Assembly: GCA_032433765.1 (NCBI GenBank)
Contig: JAVIAB010000073.1
Span: forward strand, 55,603,565 to 55,667,564
Source of the DNA: Megaustenia siamemsis
Taxonomy: Eukaryota; Mollusca; Gastropoda; Stylommatophora; Ariophantidae
Length of the DNA: 64,000 nucleotides
Direction of reading: 5' to 3'
Below, one piece after another: positions 1-11,054 of this stretch. Positions within the stretch are counted from its first letter, which is position 1, and each line of letters starts with the position of its first letter. Made by a program: the position numbers and the translations under genes. The notes below the pieces were generated by a model that saw only the letters and a program-made list of their open reading frames with translations, searched no databases and had not been told where the DNA came from.

Positions 1-1660
1 GGTGGAAATTATTATAATGGCGATAACTAATTACTTCCAGGGAATCTATCTTTTGCTCATTTCAGTATTTTAGGCTTTTCTTGCTTTCCCAATCACTTTG
101 TCATTGCATCTTAGATCCTTTTTTGTCGATGTCACTCTCGGTTGTTTTTTATTCATTATTGTTTTGTAACGTTCGATCTTTCAACGCTGTCACTAATATT
201 TTCTTTTTCACAAATGATTTTTCCGAAACGCGTCACCGATACATTATTCTGTCTTCTATGCGTTTGGATTACTTTCGCTCAGAGGAAAACAATTTTTACT
301 CATATTTCTTCATTTAATTCCAAAGCAATCAGGAACTTTTGTTGTCGTTGTATCCATTTAGGAACGATAGTGAATGCGATCTGGTTTTGTGCTCTGATTA
401 TACTTGTATGATATTCACAGAGACATGTTTTAATTAAATCGAATGTAAAGCTATCAGACATGTTCCCTCCCAGTGGCCCAGAATAGATGTGATTGATAGC
501 TTGGTCAGTCGCAGATGGATAAAAGAACACAAAGACCCGGTATTTAAACTGAGAACTTAAAAGAACTGAATATCACAGATAGATGATGTTTAACACAAGA
601 ATCTTGAATTATTATTCAGGTGATAAGTGGCTTCTGAAATTCATTCAAAGCAATCAGAATGTATTTTGCACAAGACAAACGACACGACGGTACAGAGAGA
701 GAACAAAAATGATTAATGAAGTGTATTGTCTGCGAGAGAAAGGGAAGAAAGCAGCAGAAAAGACAACGGGCAAAGCTTAAAGAGAACCAACAACAAACAT
801 TTGCTGCCGATGTAGGCATCATAACCAGGAGGCTAGAGGCATTCAAAAGGAGAACGTCCACAGGCGGACATGCTACATAAATAAACACAATTAACACATT
901 GTAACTGAAAAGATTAATCTGTGTGCTAGAGTTTATAGCGTAGTGGTTCATGCGTTGGCTTGGCTATAAAGTGGAGCTGGGACATGGCTATAAAGTGGAC
1001 ATGGGACCTGGTTATAAAGTGGACGTGGGGTAGATCCAATTCTTGACTCCTCCCAATCGAACCCTCTGAAAGAAGCGTCGACATCTAAGAAATCACTGAG
1101 TTGGAATAGGTAAAAGGAGAGATAATAACAACGAGAGTCACTGCTCCCCTCACATGCAACGTTGTGACCTAGTATGATGAAGCTTGACATATTACGGTCC
1201 TAAGACGTTCTACACCATGGGATATTTTTATACCGTTGCTGGGGCTACATTTGAAAAGAAAAAGGTACAATTCTGTTATCAATAAATATTATTAATTAAT
1301 TTTCCTGAACTACATCAAGGGAAAATTAGGGAAGAGGAGGCAGAGGTAAGCAAATAGTTTAAAGAATTGTTTGGTAGGAGGCAAACAACAAAAATGATAA
1401 ACATCAGTAGAGAAATAATGTTATTGAAAACATGACCGTCTATCCCAGCAGACGCGTTATTTGATGATGGTGATGAAGATGATGATGATGTTACACCAGA
1501 ATCCTTCGCCTGTGCCACGGAGCTCATAGACTGAGTCGACCACCTTCCGTACATTAGGATAGCGATGAACGTCAATCACAAGAACACTTAGAAACCATGT
1601 CAACGTGTTATTGTTGCAAAAACAGCACTACTTGTCTGAATATAATCGATAAAGTGCATC
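1..1660. other. AT-rich sequence without a recognisable gene
   Basis: No open frame here has recognisable motifs, and none is supported by splice-site logic. A short degenerate tandem repeat lies at about 961-1030, where 'ctataaagtgga' recurs three times at roughly 21-23 bp spacing. Its TATAAAG strings could be misread as TATA boxes. The rest looks like ordinary intergenic or intronic DNA. Confidence 0.6.
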
Positions 1661-1676
1661 ATACGATATATATATA

Positions 1677-1937
1677 AAAAAGTAAAAGTAAAGTACCCCG
1701 TCACGCCAAGTGGCGTATAGGGAAATATGGTGTTAGTGACCCTATATTTTACAGACCTTCAGCACATGATTTTTGGGATAATATGATCAGTATTACGCCC
1801 GTGCTGTTTTACTTTCCCAGAAAAAAATCCGGTACCCATTTAAGGCTGGGTGAACCCGGAAGCCGTCGGTTGGGATCGAACCCTACCCCTTGTCCGTGGT
1901 AGTCCAGTTCACTAACCACTGAGCTATCGTGGCTCCC
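1677..1937 (-). mobile_element. SINE1 (tRNA-derived SINE), full-length copy
   Basis: On the minus strand it starts with a tRNA-like head (GAGCCACGATAGCTCAGTGG, a box A-like motif), followed by a box B-like GGTTCGATCCC and a body of about 180 bp ending in TACTTTACTTTTACTT. The same unit recurs at 6.5, 7.0, 13.5, 36.4 and 54.3 kb, so its limits are clear by comparison. It is flanked by a 14-bp target-site duplication, 'acgatatatatata', at 1663-1676 and 1938-1951. The TSD implies LINE-type retrotransposition. It is non-autonomous and codes for no protein. Confidence 0.9.
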
Positions 1938-1938
1938 A

Positions 1939-1983
<45 letters not shown>
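1938..1983. repeat. (AT)n microsatellite grown from a SINE1 target-site duplication
   Basis: About 20 AT units start inside the right-hand TSD copy of the SINE1 at 1677-1937. The left-hand TSD copy has only about five AT units, so the array expanded after insertion. Confidence 0.8.
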
Positions 1984-1988
<5 letters not shown>

Positions 1989-2309
1989 TTATACAATATC
2001 CTTCTTCTTCCCTTTAACTCCATGTGGAATATAGTTCTTCAATAAACACTTTTCAAGCCGTTCTGTTTCTTGCCATTCTTTTAAGATCTTCTTCGTCTTC
2101 CCCATCATCTACGTCTCTGCTTCCACATGTCTTCTCCCTAAAATTTTGGTCTTTCTCTTTGTCTTTTTCTCAGGGGATTCTAGAAAGGGTCTGTCGTGCA
2201 ATGCTCTCATTTGGCTTCCGATGTGTGCGTCCTGATGACGAGTACTGTTGTACATGTACTAGTACATAGATACATGTAGTAGTTTTGTGCTACTAGTAAT
2301 AGGGTGGAG

Positions 2310-2795
2310 CTTTATGTGTAAATCATAATTACCGCCAGCTGTTTTATGTAAATAGTAATTATGGTAAGTTTGTTGATGTCTAACTAACATTTGTGGAGGA
2401 TTTGTAAGGCAACAAATTACATTACTTTTGTATACACAAATAGTACCTATAGTGAGTTCTTTGTGTGCAAATAGTAATTAATTAATGTTTTTTAAATATG
2501 AATATCAGTTATTAAGTTGTTATAATTAAATAGAAGGTATGGTGAATTTTTCATATGCAATTATTAATAATGGTGAGTTTTGAATGTTCGAATAATAATT
2601 ATGGTGGGTTTTATAATTTTTAATAGTAATTATGGTGAGTTTAGTATATTTGAATCGTAAATATGGTGAGTTGTATATGTTTGGAGAACAATTATGGTAA
2701 GTTCTGTATGCTTTTATAGTAATTATGGTGAGTTTAGTATATTTTAATCGTAAATATGGTGAGTTTTGTATGTTTGGATAATAATTACGGTGAGC
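2310..2795. repeat. Degenerate minisatellite, about 31-bp unit
   Basis: Units follow 'taattatggtgagttt' plus a variable AT-rich half. A near-identical unit returns after three units (about 92 bp), a weak higher-order pattern. Divergence between units indicates an old array. Confidence 0.75.
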
Positions 2796-3032
2796 TTTTC
2801 ATCCTGGATAGATTTGGGATACTTTTTGGGGGGGAGTAGGAGATAGCAGCAGTGTGAATTATGGAGTATGTTATGTTTCTCTGTATCTTCCTTTCAAGAA
2901 TAAATTTGTTTCCGCTGATTCTACTGTGTAATACCTGTGATGTTTTTAGATCTAAAATAGTAACATTAGCGAATTGTTATATCCTCGGGGCAAATTAGTT
3001 GAGCTTGCATGTATGGATGCTGGTTAGAAGTT

Positions 3033-3465
3033 TTCTTTCAGTTGATATAGAAATGTTAAGTTGTGTTTTGATCATCAGCTGATATAGAAATGATGTGTCT
3101 TGATCACCAGTTGAAATAGAAATGTTGTGTTTTGATCATCAGTTGATATAGAAATGTTAAGTTGTGTTTTGATCATCAGTTGATATAGAAATGTTGTGTT
3201 TTGATCATCAGTTGATATAGAAATGTTAAGTTGTGTTTTGATCATCAGTTGATATAGAAATGTTAAGTTGTGTTTTGATCATCAGTTGATATAGAAATGT
3301 TGTGTCTTGATCACCAGTTGAAATAGAAATGTTGTGTTTTGATCATCAGTTGATATAGAAATGTTAAGTTGTGTTTTGATCATCGGTTGATATAGAAATG
3401 TTAAGTTGTGTTTTGATCATCGGTTGATATAGAAATGTTAAGTTGTGTTTTGATCATCTGTACTG
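3033..3465. repeat. Minisatellite with 37-bp and 32-bp alternating units
   Basis: The unit is 'ttgatatagaaatgttaagt' followed by 'tgtgttttgatcatcag'. A shorter form lacks 'aagtt' and is 32 bp. About twelve units are present and the two length forms are interspersed. No long ORF results, because the unit lengths are not multiples of three. Confidence 0.9.
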
Positions 3466-3692
3466 CACTCAAGGCACATCCATAAGTATTGCGATCATCT
3501 CCTCGAAATACTGAGAACATCCTGGGAGAAGTCCGATCCATATGAACTAACGTCATTGCGCAGCCTGTGATCCATGGTTATACATTTATAACAAAGGCAA
3601 AGACCATTTTGGAAAACTCTTTTAGACGTTTGACTGTCAGGGGTTCTTTAATATGGGCAGATGCTGCAATTGACCTTCTGTTTTCCGCCGTT

Positions 3693-4955
3693 ATACGTGA
3701 GGGTTAGCCTAGCATTTCACTAATACCTGACCAGATGAGGGTTAGCCTAGCATCTCACTACCACCTGACCAGATGAGGGTTAGCCTAGCATCTCACTAAC
3801 CAACTGACCAGAGAGGATTAGCCTTGTATCTCACTATCAACTAACCAGGTGAGGGTTAGCCTAACATCTCTCTACCAACTGACCAGGTAAGTGTTAGCCT
3901 AACATCTCTCTACCAACTGACCAGGTAAGTGTTAGCCTTGTGTCTCTCTACCAACTGACCAGGTAAGTGTTAGCCTTGCACCTCTCTACCAAATGACCAG
4001 CTAAGTGTTAGCCTTGCACCTCTCTACCAAATGACCAGCTAAGTGTTAGCCTAACATCTCTCTACCAAATGACCAGCTAAGTGTTAGCCTAACATCTCTC
4101 TACCAAATGACCAGCTAAGTGTTAGCCTAACATCTCTCTACCAACTGACCAGGTAAGTGTTATCCTAACATCTCTCTACCAACTGACCAGGTAAGTGTTA
4201 GCCTTGCACCTCTCTACCAACTGACCAGGTAAGTGTTATCCTAACATCTCTCTACCAACTGACCAGGTAAGTGTTATCCTAACATCTCTCTACCAACTGA
4301 CCAGGTAAGTGTTATCCTAACATCTCTCTACCAACTGACCAGGTAAGTGTTATCCTAACATCTCTCTACCAACTGACCAGGTAAGTGTTATCCTAACATC
4401 TCTCTACCAACTGACCAGGTAAGTGTTATCCTAACATCTCTCTACCAACTGACCAGGTAAGTGTTAGCCTTGAATCTCTCTACCAACTGACCAGGTAAGT
4501 GTTAGCCTAACATCTCTCTACCAACTGACCAGGTAAGTGTTAGCCTTGTATCTCTCTACCAACTAACCAGGTAAGTGTTAGCCTTGCATCTCTCTACCAA
4601 CTAACCAGGTAAGTGTTAGCCTAACATCTCTCTACCAAATGACCAGGTAAGTGTTAGCCTAACATCTCTCTACCAACTGACCAGGTAAGTGTTACCCTAA
4701 CATCTCTCTACCAAATGACCAGCTAAATGTTAGCCTAACATTTCTCTACCAACTGACCAGGTAAGTGTTAGCCTAACATCTCTCTACCAAATGACCAGCT
4801 AAGTGTTAGCCTAACATCTCTCTACCAAATGACCAGCTAAGTGTTAGCCTAACATCTCTCTACCAAATGACCAGCTAAGTGTTAGCCTAACATATCTCTA
4901 CCAACTAACCAGGTGAGTGTTAGCCCTGCATCTCTATACCAACTAACCAGGTGAG
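3693..4955. repeat. 38-bp minisatellite, about 33 units, carrying splice-donor-like sequence
   Basis: The unit is 'gtaagtgttagcctaacatc' followed by 'tctctaccaactgaccag'. Most units carry CAG|GTAAGT across the unit junction, which matches the consensus 5' splice site. Variants (gccttgcacc, tatcctaaca, ccagctaagt) occur in runs, as expected for local duplication. Early units (3693-3900) are more divergent and keep 'gtgagggttagcct'. Confidence 0.92.
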
Positions 4956-5975
4956 AGTAAAGCTGAGACAAAATTACGAATTAAAGAAAGAAATGTCCAC
5001 CGCCTGTCGCGGGATTCAAATCAGGGACCTTCATGTTCTATGTTTTACCCTCACTCCACCCATACTTATTGATATATATAATAATTTTATGTACTTTCTT
5101 TGGTATATTTAATATATGATAGTAGGTTGGGTGAGATTTTTATATGTGCACAAGTCCTGGCTTATTTCTCATGTATATTTATAAAGACAGCAAGGGTTGT
5201 ATATGCCCAGGGTAATCAGACAGAACTGACCGTTCTTGTGAACACCCATATAATCATCTATCAGCAAACATACTTCAAGCACCAGAACTTGTCCAGTTTG
5301 TCTACAGTTGACACTTCCTGATGAAATCTATAGACTGACCCAGTGAACATGACCACAAAGAAATGCTAGCAACAAGGACATCAGCGATCAATAAACGTCA
5401 TTAAGACAAGGATGAGGCAATATTTTCCTGTGAAAGATTGAGCAACATCACAATGTCACTATCAACGCCCTTATTAACAGTTTAACTCTTTCAGTACGGA
5501 AGGTTTTTATCAATCCAGCGTTAGAGATTCCAGAGACAAAATTGTTCCTGGTTTTTAAATATTAATCTATATGTTTATATTTATCTAACATCTTATGTAT
5601 TATATATTAATTGAATTTTTTTTAAATAATTAAACAAGGAATTAGATTTCACCAATACCAAGATGATACAAGACTTGTAGAAAAAATATGATTTGATGAT
5701 TGTTCACACTAATCAAATTGAGAGTGACGCACTATGAGACTAAACGTACATGACGGTAATAGGGATGGCGCATGGTGCGTCGAAACGTACGGAAAAAGTT
5801 AACATACTAAACTAAAACATAAAACGTAAAATAAAAGTATTAAGACGTAGTGCACTTCCGTTTTCTAAATACAATTTTTGTAATAAAAGACATACTTAAA
5901 CGTGTTTTGCCCGTGAAGACTTGATGATTGGCTGAATACTATATAAGGGAGAGAATGTAAATAAAGTTTCACCAC
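4956..5975. other. No gene seen; AT-rich interval
   Basis: At 4985-5055 the minus strand has a T-arm-like string (GGATTTGAATCCC), a possible decayed tRNA-derived SINE head. The remainder is AT-rich with short chance ORFs only. Confidence 0.5.
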
Positions 5976-6345
5976 AATATCATCATCATCATCATCATGT
6001 GCCATACCGGTTGGCGTAGTCAATCATGTCCTTACACAATCTTCTATCAACCGAGCATCGTATCAGTTCTGTTGACTGTTTTCCATGCCATGACACCAAG
6101 CTATCCAGTATTCTCTCTTTGTCGTCCGCGATCTCTTTTTCCCTGTATTTTGCGAGTTGTAACAATATTCCAACTTTCCTCTTCTCATGATGTGCCCGAA
6201 AACTGTTAATTGCTTCTTTCCGATGTTTCCTAGGAGCTCCCTTTTTGTGTTGGCCTCTTTGATAATTTCTTTGTTGGTCTTTTTAGTTGTCCAGAGGACT
6301 TTCCAACATTCTTCGGAGAAATCGCATCTTTGTAGCCTCTAATTT
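5976..6345 (-). mobile_element. LINE-A 3' end fragment
   Basis: On the minus strand this matches the 3' end of the better LINE-A copies at 35.0-36.3 kb and 57.1-58.2 kb. It includes the C-terminal region after the reverse transcriptase and ends in a (GAT)n tail, seen here as 'atcatcatcatcatcat' on the plus strand at its left end. It is 5' truncated in the usual LINE way, and its frame is broken. Family assignment comes from comparison within the window. Confidence 0.8.
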
Positions 6346-6514
6346 GGTCTCTAAAGTTTTAAGGGTTAAATAGAGCACATTTAACAACAAATCCTATGCT
6401 GAAGGAAAGCTCTCTAAACAGTTGTAATTTCAAAGAAACGGGTTTTAACAGATTAGTTATTTTTCTATAATTTATTTCCTATTGAGAGCCCAAATTTTCA
6501 AGTGCTTTCAGCTG

Positions 6515-6766
6515 CAAGTAAAGTAAAGTACCCCTGTCACGCCAAGTGGCGCATAGGGATTATTGTGTTAGTGACCATAAATTTTACAGACCTGCAGCAC
6601 ATGATTTTTGGGGTAATGTGGTCGGTATTACGCCCGTGCCGCTTTTCTTTCCCAGAAAAATATCCGCTACACATTAAAGGCTGGGTGAACTCGTAAGCCG
6701 TCGGTTAGGATCGAACCCTACCTCGTGTCCTTTGTAGTTTACTAACCACTGAGCTATCGCGGCTCC
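6515..6766 (-). mobile_element. SINE1 copy with target-site duplication
   Basis: Same head, box B and body as the copy at 1677-1937. 'ctttcagctg' is repeated at 6505-6514 and 6767-6776, a 10-bp TSD. The 3' tail on the minus strand is TACTTTACTTTACTT. Confidence 0.9.
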
Positions 6767-6951
6767 CTTTCAGCTGTAAGGGTGATCGTATTTCTATACA
6801 GGTCAGTTGTAGAAACTCAAACATTCTATCTTCTATGATGAATAGTTTGACTTAGAGAAGTCCTACTGTAGCAATGATCATCTGTCCAATGATTTTTCCA
6901 AATCTTTAGCCTTAAGAGGTACTCAGCAAGTGAAATATATATAAATATTGA

Positions 6952-7205
6952 TCCGCGATAGCGCTGTGGTTAGTGAACTGGACTACAAAGGACAAGAGGT
7001 AGGGCTCGATCCCAAACGACGGCTTCCGGGTTCGCCCGGAATGAGTTTAAATGAGTACCGAATATTTTCTGGGAAAGTAAAGCGGCACGGGCGTAATACC
7101 GACCACATTACCCCAAAAATTATGTGCCGAAAGTCTGTAAAATGTATGGTCACAAACACCATATTCCCTATACGCCACTTGGCGTGATGGGGCTCTTTAC
7201 TTTTT
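6952..7205 (+). mobile_element. SINE1 copy
   Basis: Plus-strand copy starting 'gatccgcgatagcgctgtgg' and ending 'ggctctttacttttttactt'. The box B-like string is 'gggctcgatccc'. Both flanks are AT repeats, so any TSD is hidden in the microsatellite. The short frame across it is translation of the SINE. Confidence 0.88.
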
Positions 7206-7749
7206 TACTTATATATATATATATATCTTTTCATGCACGGAATAGTGCGAGTATCCTTTAAGATAATATGAAAACATCAAACAATATTAAATGAGAAGGG
7301 TTCAAATATAACTTAACCACTGCACATAAATGTGTACATAACAACTATTTTTTAACGATTAAAGGTTATCAGAAGCATGCATGCTTTATTGATTTGTATT
7401 GTTAATAACCAGTTGTTGTAGCCATCTTTGAGAATTATTATTATTGAATTCTGCTGCTGTTCTTTCTTGAGAATCACAAGATGAGATATGTTCCAAATGT
7501 AAACGACTCATCTACAAGTAAATAAATGACGACGATGTTTTTAAATAAATTGAATTGAAAGAACTCGGCCACGCCTTGTGGTGGATATGGAACATGATGA
7601 TAGTGCTCATATTATATATGTGATCATCATGTCGAATATGGCAAACATTTTAAATATGTGTGTATTTATACATTAACTATTATTTTCTCTACATTTCTGT
7701 AACATTTTATAAAAAATATTTATTTTGTTCCATTTTCAGCTATATCAAA
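7206..7749. other. AT-rich interval with a faint SINE body remnant
   Basis: Starts with a short (AT)n. At 7562-7640 'cacgccttgtggtggatatgg' and following bases weakly resemble the SINE1 body in minus orientation. No gene seen. Confidence 0.4.
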
Positions 7750-8204
7750 TGAGCTTTTCTATCTATAATTCTTTCGTCTTGGTCAAACATGTAATTTTCT
7801 TACGTCTAGTTTTTTAATCGACCGTTGATCTTGTCTTGCACTTTAGAACAAATAAATATAATCTGCTTCAAATAGATAAGACATTCACATATATCTAACT
7901 TTCTATTTTCTCTATAATTAAGAGGTAATCAATCTATTAAAAAATATTCCCCATTTTCTCTTAAAGTCTTTCAAATGGAGAATATCTTCTTTTTTCTTCT
8001 CTCTTTAATTCTTTCATGTTGAGGAAATAATTTCGGTTCTCTACAAGAATTTCACACAAGAGAAAATATTCCGTTTCTTTTTCTACCGACATTTCAAATA
8101 GAGAAAATGTTCCATTTGTATCCACACCAGTCTTTCACACAAAGAAAATGATCGGTTCTTCTTCGGCCAGTCATTGATATTGAGAAAATGTTCCGTTTGT
8201 ATTT
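7750..8204. repeat. Divergent outer part of the 39-bp minisatellite
   Basis: Recurrent 'tctttcaaatagagaaaatg' and 'ttccgtttctttttc' strings at about 40-50 bp spacing grade into the regular array at 8205. This looks like the older edge of the same array. Confidence 0.6.
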
Positions 8205-8890
8205 ATCAGTCTTTCATATACATGCAATACTCTTTTTTGTCCTACAGGTCTTTCAGATACTTACAATATTCTGTTCTTTTTTACACTAGTCTTTCAAATA
8301 CATACACTACTCTGCATGTTTTATTCAGATGTTTCATATACATGCAATATTCCGCTTTTTATCCTACAGCTCTTTCATATACATGCACTATTCCGTGTGA
8401 ATTCATACAGGTCTTTCATATACATGCAATATTCCTTTTTGTCCTACAGGTCTTTCATATACATGCAATATTCCTTTTTGTCCTACAGGTCTTTCATATA
8501 CATGCAATATTCCTTTTTGTCCTACAGGTCTTTCATATACATGCAATATTCCTTTTTGTCCTACAGGTCTTTCATATACATGCAATATTCCTTTTTGTCC
8601 TACAGGTCTTTCATATACATGCAATATTCCTTTTTGTCCTACAGGTCTTTCATATACATGCAATATTCCTTTTTGTCCTACAGCTCTTTCATATACATGC
8701 AATACTCCTTTTTGTCCTACAGGTCTTTCATATACATGCAATATTCCTTTTTGTCCTACAGGTCTTTCATATACATGCAATATTACATTTTGTCCTACAG
8801 ATCTTTCGTATACATGTACTATTCTATATTTTTTCTTCAGGTATTTCATATACATCCAGTATTCCTTACTTTTTCTACAGGTCTCTCATA
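8205..8890. repeat. 39-bp minisatellite with splice-acceptor-like unit
   Basis: The unit is 'gtctttcatatacatgcaat' followed by 'attcctttttgtcctacag'. Between about 8410 and 8770 the copies are nearly identical; outer copies diverge. Because 39 is a multiple of three, plus- and minus-strand frames stay open with 13-residue repeats (for example VFHIHAIFLFVLQ). The unit ends in a pyrimidine tract plus CAG, like a 3' splice site. I take the open frames to be a by-product of the unit length. Confidence 0.93.
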
Positions 8891-9299
8891 TAGAGAAAAT
8901 ATTTCGTTTTCACAAGAACTCTCTTATGGAGAGAAACATATTCAGTTTCTCCTATACCACTATCAAGTAGAGCAAGCCTTCTGTCATCTCTATCACGCTT
9001 TCGATCTTCGCTTTTTTTTCCGCCGTCTCATTTCAGCTACTTTGCTCTCACAAGAGAGTACCCTCCCATTTACGTCAAACCTGAGACAGGAACGCCACAA
9101 ATGTTGCCAGCACATCTGCCCTTTAATGACCCTTCTATTCCAGCTGTCGGATAATCGATACTTTTATTTACTTCAGCTGTTGCGATCAGTGTGTTATGTC
9201 CATCTTCCAGATCTCCTAGGACACATTCTTCAACACTTAGTTTTTAGCTGATGCTGACATTCTTCATTGCATTCTTTTAAGATTTGTCACGCGGTTTTG
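8891..9299. other. No gene seen between two minisatellites
   Basis: The sequence is unique within the window. The 39-bp array's frame runs on into it to about 9251 without recognisable motifs. Confidence 0.5.
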
Positions 9300-9838
9300 T
9301 TTAATGCAACATATCGCTATTGGTGTTTTAAAAAATACAACATTTGGTTATAGGTCTTGTTTAATGCAACATATGGTTATAGGTGAGGTTTAATACAACA
9401 TATGGTTATAGGTGATGTTTAATACAACATATTGTTATAGGTGATGTTTAAATAAACATATAGTTATAAGTGGTGTTTTATGCAACATATGGTTATAGGT
9501 GGTGTTTAATACAACATATTGTTATAGGTGATGTTTAAATAAACATATAGTTATAAGTGGTGTTTTATGCAACATATGGTTATAGGTGGTGTTTAATGCA
9601 ACATATGGTTATAGGTGGTGTTTAATACAACATATAGTTATAGGTGGTGTTTTATGCAACATATGGTTATAGGTGGTGTTTTATGCAACATATGGTTATA
9701 GGTGGTGTTTTATGCAACATATGGTTATAGGTGATGTTTAATACAACATATGGTTATATGGGATGTTTAATACAACATATGGTTATAGGTGATGTTTAAT
9801 ACAACATATGGTTATAGGTGGTGTTATATGCAAAACAT
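9300..9838. repeat. 29-bp minisatellite
   Basis: Units follow 'gttataggtggtgttttatg' plus 'caacatatg', with an alternate form 'gatgtttaatacaacata'. About 18 units. A four-unit segment near 9420-9600 is itself duplicated. Confidence 0.9.
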
Positions 9839-9844
9839 GGTGAT

Positions 9845-10035
9845 AAGTAAAAAAAAAAGTAAATGTCCACTTCACGCCTTGCTAGGCATATGGGGATATG
9901 GTGTTAGTGACCATATTTTTCTATAAGCACGGCACATTTTTGGGCGATGTGGTCGGTATAATGCCAGGCTGCCTTTACTTCCCAGGAAAATCTCTGGTAC
10001 CAATTTTTAAGAGGCTGGGTGAACACCGGACCCTT
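9845..10035 (-). mobile_element. SINE1-related element, head missing
   Basis: On the minus strand only the body is present. It is more diverged than the other SINE1 copies and closer to the copy at 38.1 kb. It abuts the (GAT)n tail of the LINE at 10042, so its 5' head was lost there or replaced. The right end follows 'ggtgaacaccgg'. Confidence 0.7.
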
Positions 10036-10041
10036 CACTGG

Positions 10042-11047
10042 TTATCATCATCATCATGTACCATACCGGTTGGCATTGGCGATCATGTCCTTCCACAATC
10101 TTCTATCCACAGTGCATCGTATGAGTTCTGTTGTTGACTGTTTTCCATGCCATGACACGAAGCTATCCAGTATGTTCTCTCTTTGTCGTCCGCGATCTCT
10201 CTTTCCTTTTATTTTGCCAGTTGTAACCAAGTATTCCAACTTTCCTCACCTCATGATGTGCCCAAAAAATGTTGATTGCTTCTTTCTGATGTTTTTTAAG
10301 AGCTCTTTGAAAACTTTCTCATTGGTCTTTTTAGCTGTCCTGTGAACTTTCAACATTCTTCTGAGAAATCTCACCTCTGTGGCCTCTAATCGTCTTTTCA
10401 TTTGTTTGTCTATTGTCCATGATTCCCTTCCATAGGTCAGAATTGGTTCTATATAGCATCGATGAACTCTCTTTCTCATTTCTATTGACATAGATTTGTT
10501 GCATAAGATATTTTTCATTTTCTGAAATGCTATTTTGGCCTGAGTTATTCTGCTTATTATTTCTGTGTTGCATCTTCCATCTGAGGTTATCACTGTGCCC
10601 AAGTATTTCAAACGATGCACGTGTTTCAGATTTGTCGTGTTTATTTGTATGCTGCATGATGGTGATGATTGTTTCTTCGATATAACCATTACTTCTGTTT
10701 TCTTACTATTCAGACTGAAACCTTTCTTGTTGCTTTCTTTTACTATTATATCTATCATTTCTTTCAGCTCATTCTCTGTCTCTGCTATTAAGACTGTGTC
10801 ATCCGCATATCGTAAATTATTTATGTTGTGACTGTTGACTTCAATTCCTTTTTTGTCTACTATTGATCTCATAATATGTTCGTTGTAAAGTGAAAACAAA
10901 TGAGGCGACAGAACACAGCCTTGTCTGACTCCATGTTTTATAAATTGAAATTGTCCTGTTTGGTTGTTAATTCGTATAGCTGCTGTTTGTTGCCAGTACA
11001 TGTTTTTTTATGATTCGCAGATCCTTGCCATCAATGGCAAAATCAAT
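10042..11047 (-). pseudogene. LINE-A' reverse transcriptase, C-terminal part (nearly open)
   Basis: The 3' part of an RTE-like non-LTR retrotransposon, read on the minus strand. The frame 11001-10246 holds the RT palm with GVRQGCVLSPHLF and the catalytic RYADDTVLIA (YADD at about 10793-10813). It continues through the thumb and the C-terminal FFGHIMR region. One in-frame TGA at 10246-10248 separates it from the last 60 or so residues (ending WKDMIANANRYGT), which continue in the same frame to 10054. The 3' tail is (GAT)n at 10042-10053. The endonuclease and the front of the RT are missing (5' truncation near 11047). It differs enough from the other copies to be a separate subfamily. Confidence 0.88.
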
Positions 11048-11054
11048 CATCATC

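Noticed and set aside
961..1030. Three TATA-box-like TATAAAG strings as promoters
   Set aside because: They belong to a short tandem repeat, and no coding region follows.
3693..4955. CRISPR-like regular repeats
   Set aside because: Units follow each other without unique spacers, and the genome is clearly metazoan.
8174..9251. Frames of 239 and 311 codons in the 39-bp array
   Set aside because: Three frames are open at once through the same units, so openness follows from unit length.
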